Source: Bacteroidota bacterium
GTDB lineage: Bacteria; Bacteroidota; Bacteroidia; Bacteroidales; WCHB1-69
DNA: 39,120 bases
Direction of reading: 5' to 3'
NCBI GenBank assembly: GCA_023392945.1
Contig: JAEWNB010000060.1
Span: 1 to 39,120 of the forward strand
Part shown: in pieces, positions 31,973 to 39,120 of the stretch
Layout of the letters: each line of letters starts with the position of its first letter
How positions within the stretch are numbered: the first letter of the stretch is position 1
Notes under the pieces: generated by a model
Told to the model about the DNA's origin: nothing
What the model saw: only the letters and a program-made list of their open reading frames with translations
The model's database searches: none
Position numbers and translations under genes: made by a program

Positions 31973-34900
31973 ATGAAGAACATTCTGCTTTTTTTTGTTG
32001 TCATTATCACTCTTTTTACAACTGAAATCAGTGCTCAAACTGAACATTATCGTGTTGTTGAAAATAGTTTTGAAAAAGTAAAAATTAATTTTACTGTTGA
32101 TCCTATTTCTCCTGTTGATGTTAAAACTGATCAGGGCTTTTTTACCCGACTTACTACTGATGGATATATCTCTTCAACATCTGTTGGAAATCCTGAATTA
32201 CCTGTTATGGTGAAGATGATTGAAATACCTCTTTGTGATGGAATTCATATTACGGCAACTCCGGGTGATTTTGTTATTTATGATGCTGCTGAGCTGGGAA
32301 TTAATCATCCTGTTTTTCCCGCACAGCCCTCTTATTCAAAATCCCATGAAGGAACAATTGAGTTAATTAAAAATGCCAGCACATATGCAACGAATGCCTT
32401 TTATGGAGCAGAACTTGCTACAGTTGAAAAAGTTGGAATTTTACGGGATATGAATCTTGCTACTGTTTATATTTCTCCCATTCAGTATAATCCTGTTACC
32501 AATCAGATTAAAATTTATACTTCTGTGGATGTGGAAATTACTTTCGATAATGCCGATATGCCCGGAACTTATCAAATGAAATCCAAATATGGAAATGGAG
32601 TTTTTCTTGGTGCACAATCCATGGTTATCAATCCTATACACCCTGAAAATCGCGATCAGATTACCAGTGCCCCAATTAAGTATTTAATTGTTGCTAATGA
32701 TATGTTTAGGGGACAGTTGGATAATTTTATTAATTGGAAAAAGAAAAAAGGTTATATTGTTGAAATTGGATATACTGATCAAAGTTCAGTTGGAACAACT
32801 ACAACATCTATTAAAAATTATATCATGTCGCATTATACAAATGCAACTGAGACTAATCCTGCTCCTACCTATGTTTTACTAGTTGGTGATATTGCTCAAT
32901 TACCTACATACACGGGCGTTGCTTCAAATTCTCATAAGACTGATTTGTATTATTTTACCTGGACATCAGGAGACAATATTCCGGATTGCTATTATGGAAG
33001 ATTTTCTGCACAAAATATTTCTCAACTTACTCCTCAAATAGGAAAAACATTGATGTATGAACAATATGAAATGGCTGATCATTCCTATTTAGATAAGGCT
33101 GTTTTGGTTGCCGGTACTGATGGCAATTTCGGCCCAACACATGCAAACGGCCAAATGAATTATTTGTCAAGTAATTATATTAACACCGGGTATGGTTACT
33201 CAACGGTATATTTACATCTCTATGATTGCAGTTCCCAAGCAGCAACCATCAGGTCTGAAATAGGTGCCGGAGTTGGTTATGCTAACTATACTGCTCATTG
33301 TGGGGCAGACGGATGGGGTGATCCTTCTTTTTCAACAAGTCATATTCCTGCAATGAATAATGTTAATAAATACGGATTGATGATAGGAAATTGTTGTTTG
33401 TCCGGAAAATTTGATGAAAGCGAGTGTTTTGGAGAAGCTATTGTCAGAGTGGCTGAAAAGGGAGCATTTGCATATATTGGAGCGTCAAACAACACTTATT
33501 GGGATGAAGACTTTTATTGGTCAGTTGGTGCTCGTTCAACAATTAACGCTAATCCTACTTATGATAATGCGAATCTTGGTGCTTATGATAGATTATTTCA
33601 TACTCATGGTGAACCATATAGCTCATGGTTTACTTCCAATGGAGCTATGGTAATGGGCGGAAATCTGGCTGTTGAATCATCTTCATCAAGTATGAAATTA
33701 TATTACTGGGAAGTTTATCATCTTTTTGGGGATCCTTCTGTAATGACTTATTTGACACAACCTTCGGTTTTGCCTGTTTCAGCTCAAACTGCACTTCTTA
33801 CCGGCTCCACTTCCTATAGTGTGCAAACCGTTCCTTATGCTTATGTTGCATTGACCTACAATCTGAATTTAATTGGAGCTGCTTTTGCGGATGCCACCGG
33901 AAATGCAATTATTACTTTTGATCCCTTAACAATTCCGGGAGAATATGAATTGACCGTTTCAGCACAAAATTATCAGCCTTATTTTCAGTCAATTAATGTT
34001 ATTGTTCCCGAAGGAAGTTATGTAATTGCAACAAATCTGGCTTTATCTTCAGGCAGTACTCCTTACTATTCTGCATCTGTGAATTGGGACCTGTCGCTTA
34101 AAAATTTGGGAGTTGCAAATGCAGCAGGAGTCTATGCAACTATTACCTCTTCTTCTCCTTTCCTGACAATTATTACTGATTCAATTTATGTGGGCAATAT
34201 GAATATTGATGCCGATTCCACTCTTTATGCTGTTTTTAGTGCCCAGATTGCTCAATATGTAGAAGATGGAACTAATGCTGATTTAGTGGTAACTATTCAT
34301 TTTGATACTAATGAATCAGTGAAAAATAGTTCAATTACTTTGAATGCACCCAAATTTTCACGTAATGGTTTCTCTTTGACTCAAATTTCGGGTAATAACG
34401 ATGATGTGGTTGATCCGGGAGAGTCCTATACTGTTACTGTTAATGATATCAATTCCGGTCATGCCGATATCAGTTTTGTTAATGCTGCATTGGTTTCACA
34501 CTATACTTTATTGAATATTGAGAACAATTTAGTCCCAATCGGATATATGTCAGCGCAATATGGGTCACAAGCTCAATTTAATATTCATATTGGAGATTCT
34601 GTTGAAAATGGAACTATTATTCCATTGTACTATCGTATTAAGAGTGGATACTATCAAACTCTTGATACTTTATTAATTTCTATTGGTGCAAGTAATGAGA
34701 CTTTTGAAAATAACAACTTTACAACTTTTAATTGGGTAAATGAAACTTCCTTTCCATGGCAAATCCGTAATACAGGAGCTTATGCCGGTACTTATTGTGC
34801 CAGGTCAAATTCTTCTTTGCCCTCGTCAAGTTCTTCTTCACTTCAAATTACTTTAAATGTGGCCATAGATGATGAAATAAGTTATTACAGAAAAGTATCT

Positions 34901-35401
34901 TCAGAGGAAGGTTACGATATTTTCACTTTTTATATTGATGGGGTTGCAATGGAAGAACTTTCCGGTGAAGTTGGTTGGAGCAGATCATCATTTCCGGTAT
35001 CTGCCGGTACTCACACATTCAGATTTGCTTACTCAAAGGATTATAGTTATACCAGTGGATCAGATTGTGCATGGATTGATAATGTGAAATTCCCGCCAAC
35101 CGGCTCTTTTGCCCCGGAAGATTCTATTGTCGATTTTCCGGAATCAATCCAACAAAATTTGATTTTAAACAATCTGACGGTCTATCCTAATCCTACCTCT
35201 TCTTATATTATCGTTTCAGCAGATTGTATTTTGAAATCTGTTGAAATAATTGATTTTAATGGTAAATTGGTGGACAAAATTGCTGTTTCATCAGGTAATC
35301 AAATTTTGATTAATGTGGCAAATTTGGCTTCCGGAGTCTATTTTATTAGAACTTTGGACCAAGATCAACAGGTTAATGTCGCAAAATTTATTAAGAAGTA
35401 A
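31973..35401 (+). CDS. Gingipain-like C25 cysteine peptidase with T9SS sorting domain
   Basis: A secreted cysteine peptidase of 1142 residues from the chosen start. A signal peptide ends at ISAQ (about 21). A propeptide-like region follows to about 230. The C25 catalytic domain covers about 232-595, with His442 (NYTAHCGADGW) and the nucleophile in IGNCCLSGKFD; by comparison with gingipain CVNG I take Cys475, the second of the pair, as catalytic. Next come an Ig-like domain (about 597-680), further beta domains, and a cleaved-adhesin-like jelly-roll domain (about 940-1040). A type A sorting domain (1066-1142; LTVYPNPTSS, ASGVYFIRT) ends the protein. It should be exported by the T9SS and act outside the cell. 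Substrate specificity is unknown. Confidence 0.92.
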   Translation: MKNILLFFVVIITLFTTEISAQTEHYRVVENSFEKVKINFTVDPISPVDVKTDQGFFTRLTTDGYISSTSVGNPELPVMVKMIEIPLCDGIHITATPGDFVIYDAAELGINHPVFPAQPSYSKSHEGTIELIKNASTYATNAFYGAELATVEKVGILRDMNLATVYISPIQYNPVTNQIKIYTSVDVEITFDNADMPGTYQMKSKYGNGVFLGAQSMVINPIHPENRDQITSAPIKYLIVANDMFRGQLDNFINWKKKKGYIVEIGYTDQSSVGTTTTSIKNYIMSHYTNATETNPAPTYVLLVGDIAQLPTYTGVASNSHKTDLYYFTWTSGDNIPDCYYGRFSAQNISQLTPQIGKTLMYEQYEMADHSYLDKAVLVAGTDGNFGPTHANGQMNYLSSNYINTGYGYSTVYLHLYDCSSQAATIRSEIGAGVGYANYTAHCGADGWGDPSFSTSHIPAMNNVNKYGLMIGNCCLSGKFDESECFGEAIVRVAEKGAFAYIGASNNTYWDEDFYWSVGARSTINANPTYDNANLGAYDRLFHTHGEPYSSWFTSNGAMVMGGNLAVESSSSSMKLYYWEVYHLFGDPSVMTYLTQPSVLPVSAQTALLTGSTSYSVQTVPYAYVALTYNLNLIGAAFADATGNAIITFDPLTIPGEYELTVSAQNYQPYFQSINVIVPEGSYVIATNLALSSGSTPYYSASVNWDLSLKNLGVANAAGVYATITSSSPFLTIITDSIYVGNMNIDADSTLYAVFSAQIAQYVEDGTNADLVVTIHFDTNESVKNSSITLNAPKFSRNGFSLTQISGNNDDVVDPGESYTVTVNDINSGHADISFVNAALVSHYTLLNIENNLVPIGYMSAQYGSQAQFNIHIGDSVENGTIIPLYYRIKSGYYQTLDTLLISIGASNETFENNNFTTFNWVNETSFPWQIRNTGAYAGTYCARSNSSLPSSSSSSLQITLNVAIDDEISYYRKVSSEEGYDIFTFYIDGVAMEELSGEVGWSRSSFPVSAGTHTFRFAYSKDYSYTSGSDCAWIDNVKFPPTGSFAPEDSIVDFPESIQQNLILNNLTVYPNPTSSYIIVSADCILKSVEIIDFNGKLVDKIAVSSGNQILINVANLASGVYFIRTLDQDQQVNVAKFIKK

Positions 35402-35405
35402 AGTT

Positions 35406-35969
35406 ATGATGGATACTTTTTCTGAATTTGATTTGGTTGCCGCCCAATGTCTGGACCTTTTTTCTAAAAAGGCACTTGATTATGGAACGGCATGGCGAAT
35501 TCTCAGAACGCCTTCTCTAACAGACCAGATTTATATCAAGGCACAGAGAATAAGGAGTATTCAAGAAAAAGGAATTGCTAAAATTGAAGAAGGAATAGTT
35601 CCGGAATTTATTGGTATTGTCAATTATTCTGTAATGGCTTTGATTCAACTTGAAGTCGGAGTGGCTGACACAGTTGATGAACTCATGGCTCCTAAAGAGG
35701 CTATTGCACTCTTTAAAAAATATATGGCTAATGCAAAGGAACTGATGATGAATAAGAATCATGACTATGATGAGGCATGGAGAAAAATGAGAATCAGTTC
35801 CCTTACTGATATTATTCTGATGAAATTGCTTAGGGTTAAGCAAATTGAAGATAATGATGGAGTTACTTGCATTTCTGAAGGGTTGAGCGCTAATTATTAT
35901 GATATGATAAATTATGCAATGTTTGCCCTTATCAGACTGGTAATTGAAAATGAAAATTCTGTTACTTAA
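35406..35969 (+). CDS. DUF1599 domain protein
   Basis: A 187-residue cytosolic protein with two similar halves: KKALDYGTAWRILRTPSLTDQI near 17-38 and NKNHDYDEAWRKMRISSLTDII about 100 residues later, each followed by a run ending in N(Y)YxMxALIxLE/V. That duplication is the DUF1599 pattern, a family annotated as nucleotide-modification associated. Biochemical function is not established. The frame extends back to 35313 inside the peptidase gene; I chose the ATG just four bases after the peptidase stop. It precedes the BT_3928-like gene, a pairing I recall from Bacteroides. Confidence 0.85.
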   Translation: MMDTFSEFDLVAAQCLDLFSKKALDYGTAWRILRTPSLTDQIYIKAQRIRSIQEKGIAKIEEGIVPEFIGIVNYSVMALIQLEVGVADTVDELMAPKEAIALFKKYMANAKELMMNKNHDYDEAWRKMRISSLTDIILMKLLRVKQIEDNDGVTCISEGLSANYYDMINYAMFALIRLVIENENSVT

Positions 35970-35989
35970 TATTTTATTCAAAAAATTTA

Positions 35990-37192
35990 ATGAAAATGAA
36001 AACAAAAGAAAAACCATGGTTAATAGTTTTGCGAATTTTACTTGCAGCAGTTTTCCTTTTTTCCGGTTTTACTAAAGCCATTGATCCTTTAGCATTTGCA
36101 ATTAAGATTGATGAATATTTCATCTCATTCGGAATTGGCTTTTTTCATCCTTTTTCGATGTTCATTGCAGTGATGATGATTATTCTGGAGTTTTCACTTG
36201 GTTTCATGCTCTTATTCAGAATTTATGTTAAGTTTACTTCCATTATGTATCTACTTTTTATGCTCTTTTTCTTCTTCCTTACCCTGTGGCTTGCCGTGGC
36301 TGAGTACCTTGAAGTGAATTACGGCTATGATTTCGGCGTTGTTAAAGATTGCGGCTGTTTCGGAAAGGCAATAAAACTATCTAATCTTGAGACTTTTCTT
36401 AAGAATGTGGTTATAATGGTCCCGACACTCATTATCTTTTTTAAAAGAAAATCAATTCCTGAAATTAGGCTTACTGCTCTAGGGAGATTTTCGGTGATTA
36501 CTATTGGAGTGTTGATCGTGGCAGGGATTGAATTCTATTCCTATCGCCATTTGCCGATTATTGATTATAGCGATTGGAAAAAAGGAGCTAATATTGTAGA
36601 ACTCTTTATCGATAAACCAGCTCAAAAAGATATTATTTTTATTTATCAAAACAATACTGATAGTAGCAAGGTTATTCTAACCGAAGATGAATTGACCTCA
36701 ATTACCGATTCTATTCCTGATTTCTATGATAAATATCAATATGTGGACAGAAAAGATAGTGTGACAGTTAAAGCTGTAGCTCCAAAAATTGCAGGCTTTA
36801 ATATGGTTGACTCTTTAGGTGCTGACCACTCTTTTGAGTTAATTAATAATGAGGAAGACCAAATTCTTCTCCTCATGTTTATGCATGATTTGGATGAAGT
36901 TAAATTGGAATTATTTAAAGATAAGTATTTTAAAGCTTTACTTGACAGTTGTCAAAAAAATGGAATTGCCTTAGTGGGTATTACCAATTCTTCCCCCGAA
37001 AGAATTAATTCTTTTAAAAAAATGAACGAAGTTTCAATTCCAATCTATTATAATCAAATTGATCCCATAAAGGGACCCTTTATGGTCCGCGATGCTCTTC
37101 ATGCAAATCCGGGATTGATTTTGTTGAAGAAAGGAGTTGTTATTGATAAATGGTCGTGGCGTGATATTCCTTCTTTTGAAGAAATTAAATAA
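35990..37192 (+). CDS. BT_3928-like membrane protein (DoxX/MauE-like plus thioredoxin-like domain)
   Basis: A 400-residue protein. The first 185 residues hold about five membrane helices (11-28, 53-75, 81-105, 136-152, 166-183) and the motif DCGCFG (Cys121, Cys123), as in DoxX/MauE proteins. The C-terminal half (about 260-400) looks like a thioredoxin/redoxin fold, ending NPGLILLKKGVVIDKWSWRDIP, but the place where a CxxC would lie reads FMHDLDEV, so it lacks the usual redox pair. It follows DUF1599 by 20 bases. In Bacteroides this pair is normally followed by tpiA; here prmC follows on the other strand. Role unknown; redox or membrane quality control is a guess. Confidence 0.8.
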   Translation: MKMKTKEKPWLIVLRILLAAVFLFSGFTKAIDPLAFAIKIDEYFISFGIGFFHPFSMFIAVMMIILEFSLGFMLLFRIYVKFTSIMYLLFMLFFFFLTLWLAVAEYLEVNYGYDFGVVKDCGCFGKAIKLSNLETFLKNVVIMVPTLIIFFKRKSIPEIRLTALGRFSVITIGVLIVAGIEFYSYRHLPIIDYSDWKKGANIVELFIDKPAQKDIIFIYQNNTDSSKVILTEDELTSITDSIPDFYDKYQYVDRKDSVTVKAVAPKIAGFNMVDSLGADHSFELINNEEDQILLLMFMHDLDEVKLELFKDKYFKALLDSCQKNGIALVGITNSSPERINSFKKMNEVSIPIYYNQIDPIKGPFMVRDALHANPGLILLKKGVVIDKWSWRDIPSFEEIK

Positions 37193-37200
37193 ACTCTTTT

Positions 37201-38058
37201 TTATTTCTTACGGCAAACCAACATCCTCGGCCTGTCGTTTAGGTCTTTAATTTTCCTGATATCCATATAGCCTGATTCAAAAAAAAGAATTTCAAGCTCT
37301 TTGTGGTATTTTTCATGAGTTTCTAAATAAACCATTCCCCCTTTGTTTAAATGATCTTTTGAGAAAGATATAATTTTCTTATAAAAAATAAGTGGATCAT
37401 TTTCAGGGACAAACAGTGCAATATTAGGTTCATATTCAACAACATTCGGATGGATGTTTTTTTTCTCATTCTCAGGTATATAGGGAGGATTGCTCACCAT
37501 AATATCAAAGTTTCCAAATGAAGAAACCGGAATCTCCTTCAGTATATCATGAATGGAAAAGTCAACTAAAACAGCATGTTTCTTTGCATTTAATTCAGCG
37601 GTTGACAATGCTTCTGCAGATATTTCTATGGCCGAAATATGTGCATCAGGAAGATTTTTCGCTAATGAAATTGCGATTGCTCCACTTCCGGTTCCAATAT
37701 CTAAAATGGCAATTTTTTTATTTTTATTTTCTTTGATAATAAGATCCACAAGTTCTTCAGTTTCCGGTCTGGGAATCAGAACAGAGGGATTGAGTGAAAG
37801 TTCTAATCCGTAAAAAAATGATTTTTCGCAAATATACTGAATAGGCTCCCCTTTTGATAGCCTTTCTATATCGTGATCAATTATTGCTTCCAAATTATCA
37901 GCCAATTCTTGATCAGGCAAAAGATAATACTCATATTTTGAAATATTCAGCTTGTCACTAAGATATTGATAAAAAATGGCGATTATTTCTCTATCATCGT
38001 AAAGCCCCCTAAGGAGTGATTTAAATTGAACAAGAATTGAGGATAGTTTTTGTGTCAT
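37201..38058 (-). CDS. prmC: Release factor glutamine methyltransferase
   Basis: Methylates the Gln of the GGQ motif in release factors RF1 and RF2, raising termination efficiency. 285 residues. The N-terminal helical domain contains the conserved EPIQYICEKSFFYGLELSLN, then IPRPETEELV. The SAM-binding motif is DIGTGSGAIAI (120-130) and the substrate-binding NPPYIP is at 190-195. It is complete and monocistronic, converging on the BT_3928-like gene with eight bases between stops. Its ATG is only seven bases from a TAATTTTG -7 element, so the transcript may be leaderless. Confidence 0.96.
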   Translation of the reverse strand: MTQKLSSILVQFKSLLRGLYDDREIIAIFYQYLSDKLNISKYEYYLLPDQELADNLEAIIDHDIERLSKGEPIQYICEKSFFYGLELSLNPSVLIPRPETEELVDLIIKENKNKKIAILDIGTGSGAIAISLAKNLPDAHISAIEISAEALSTAELNAKKHAVLVDFSIHDILKEIPVSSFGNFDIMVSNPPYIPENEKKNIHPNVVEYEPNIALFVPENDPLIFYKKIISFSKDHLNKGGMVYLETHEKYHKELEILFFESGYMDIRKIKDLNDRPRMLVCRKK

Positions 38059-38065
38059 AAGAGTG

Positions 38066-38073
38066 CAAAATTA
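38066..38073 (-). promoter_or_regulatory. -7 promoter element TAATTTTG for prmC
   Basis: Minus-strand TAATTTTG followed by CA, seven bases from the prmC ATG. The start site would fall at or next to the start codon. Confidence 0.5.
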
Positions 38074-38123
38074 ATTTTTTTTATTCATTTTTAAAATATG
38101 AGTTGATATTGTGAGAATTTTTT

Positions 38124-38131
38124 TATTTTTG
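38124..38131 (+). promoter_or_regulatory. -7 promoter element TATTTTTG for the DUF4328 gene
   Basis: TATTTTTG followed by CA, with a TTG at 38103-38105, 18 bases upstream, that could serve as the -33 box. It lies 70 bases before the ATG at 38202. Confidence 0.65.
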
Positions 38132-38201
38132 CATACAATTGATAATTTTCTTATTGACTTGTAAATTGTTGATTAATAGTAATTAAATAAATATAATAAG
38201 A

Positions 38202-39120
38202 ATGAAAAATATTAAAAACAATGCTGGATTAGGTAAGTTGACGATTTTACTTAACATATTGATTTTTGTTTTCTTTGTGATTTCTATGATTTTCTTGATG
38301 AAATTCGATAAGATTAATGTCAATTTTGTTGCGGAAACTCCCTCTTATTTGAAGGCTATGGACAGCCTGAGAATAGCTGAACAACCCACCAGAATGGATT
38401 CGGCTGCAGTAGCTCATTATACCTATCGTTTGGATACTTTGAAATCAAAACCTTTACCTACCAATCCTAAAGATGCTAAAACATATCGTGAAGAGCTAAA
38501 CAGATTATCAGATATGCTCAAGGAGAAGAAAGATATCCAGGCTACAAACGATTCAATTTTTCAAATTAAAAAAGCAAGTTTCGCTCCTATAGATAAAAAA
38601 TATAAGGATTTGGAATCCAAAAAGGATAATATTAAAGGTATTTTTTCTGTTTTTATTTATATCGTTATCTTTTTAAGTATTCTTAAAATTTTCTTGTTTG
38701 CTTTTTGGAACTATAGAAATTTAACTAATTTGCATAATGTTGCTACTTGGATGAAAAAAGGGACACGTCCTTTTTGGGCTTTTGTCGGATGGCTTATTCC
38801 TGCCCTTAATTTTGTTAAACCCTATTCTGTTTTTAATGAGATTTGGGGTGAAACTGAATATGTTTTAGGTGACAAAAATATTAAAAGCGATAAAAAGTCT
38901 ATTGATGGAGATTTCTATCTAGGTTTATGGTGGGGCTTATTCTTGATTTCTATTGTGTTAATTCCAATTTGTCTCAATAGCACTTTTTTGGGTACCGGAG
39001 CAATGTTTTATAAATTATCTCACCTCAATCTTGTGTTGGCATCTATCGTTATTTGGTTGCTCTATGTTCTACTTGAATGTTTTGTCATTTTCAAATTCAA
39101 TATACTGAATAAACAGTTAT
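38202..39120 (+). CDS. DUF4328 membrane protein, 3' end beyond the window
   Basis: 306 codons are visible and the frame is still open at the window edge. A membrane helix lies at about 13-33. Residues 40-145 are soluble and charged, with coiled-coil-like heptads (YREELNRLSDMLKEKKD). Further helices follow at about 147-168, 239-258 and 277-297. The DUF4328 signature reads FWAFVGWLIPALNFVKPYSV (191-210), followed by FNEIW. The family is a small membrane protein group of unknown function; the roughly 100-residue soluble insert after the first helix is larger than I expect for it. It is divergent from prmC, with its own promoter. Confidence 0.8.
   Translation, partial: MKNIKNNAGLGKLTILLNILIFVFFVISMIFLMKFDKINVNFVAETPSYLKAMDSLRIAEQPTRMDSAAVAHYTYRLDTLKSKPLPTNPKDAKTYREELNRLSDMLKEKKDIQATNDSIFQIKKASFAPIDKKYKDLESKKDNIKGIFSVFIYIVIFLSILKIFLFAFWNYRNLTNLHNVATWMKKGTRPFWAFVGWLIPALNFVKPYSVFNEIWGETEYVLGDKNIKSDKKSIDGDFYLGLWWGLFLISIVLIPICLNSTFLGTGAMFYKLSHLNLVLASIVIWLLYVLLECFVIFKFNILNKQL

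Overview
The window looks like the chromosome of an AT-rich member of the Bacteroidota, probably close to Bacteroidales, read without database searches. Four things point there: a PorP-GldKLMN type IX secretion (T9SS) operon, two secreted proteins with T9SS C-terminal sorting domains, lineage-typical families (BT_3928-like, DUF1599, an ISL3-type IS of the ISAon1 kind), and a recurring -7 promoter element, TAnnTTTG, usually in the form TATTTTTG. Most genes lack a Shine-Dalgarno sequence, as is usual in this phylum.

Layout. 1-1471: an almost complete two-ORF insertion sequence whose left end coincides with the window edge. 1471-2030: non-coding, holding four 22-bp tandem repeats and then five evenly spaced hairpins. 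2031-9943 (minus): a secreted FG-GAP protein, an M23/LysM cell-wall peptidase, a small lipoprotein, a Wzx-like flippase and leuS. 10037-16080 (minus): the T9SS operon in the order porP-gldK-gldL-gldM-gldN, closed by a strong terminator that abuts the leuS promoter. 16395-19868 (minus): a 1157-residue predicted outer-membrane barrel of unknown function just upstream of porP.

From 20003 the plus strand carries a lone C-terminal transketolase half, a three-gene ECF sigma / membrane anti-sigma / secreted helical sensor module, and the str operon rpsL-rpsG-fusA-rpsJ. That operon ends with a terminator right after rpsJ, so the S10 ribosomal cluster that normally continues is not here. mgsA follows on the minus strand. 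Then come yebC, a pRiA4b ORF-3-like gene, miaA and tcdA (plus), rpoN (minus), a gingipain-like C25 peptidase with a sorting domain, DUF1599 and BT_3928-like genes (plus), prmC (minus), and a DUF4328 membrane protein cut by the window end.

How it works together. GldL/GldM form the T9SS motor and GldK/GldN the periplasmic ring, with PorP associated at the outer membrane. The FG-GAP protein and the C25 peptidase are likely cargo. Several genes serve translation: leuS, miaA, tcdA, prmC, rpsL, rpsG, fusA and rpsJ. I found no CRISPR array, rRNA, tRNA, prophage or obvious defence island. The least explained items are the large barrel protein beside the T9SS operon, the hairpin array, the ECF module, and the regulatory oddities around rpsL, fusA and prmC.
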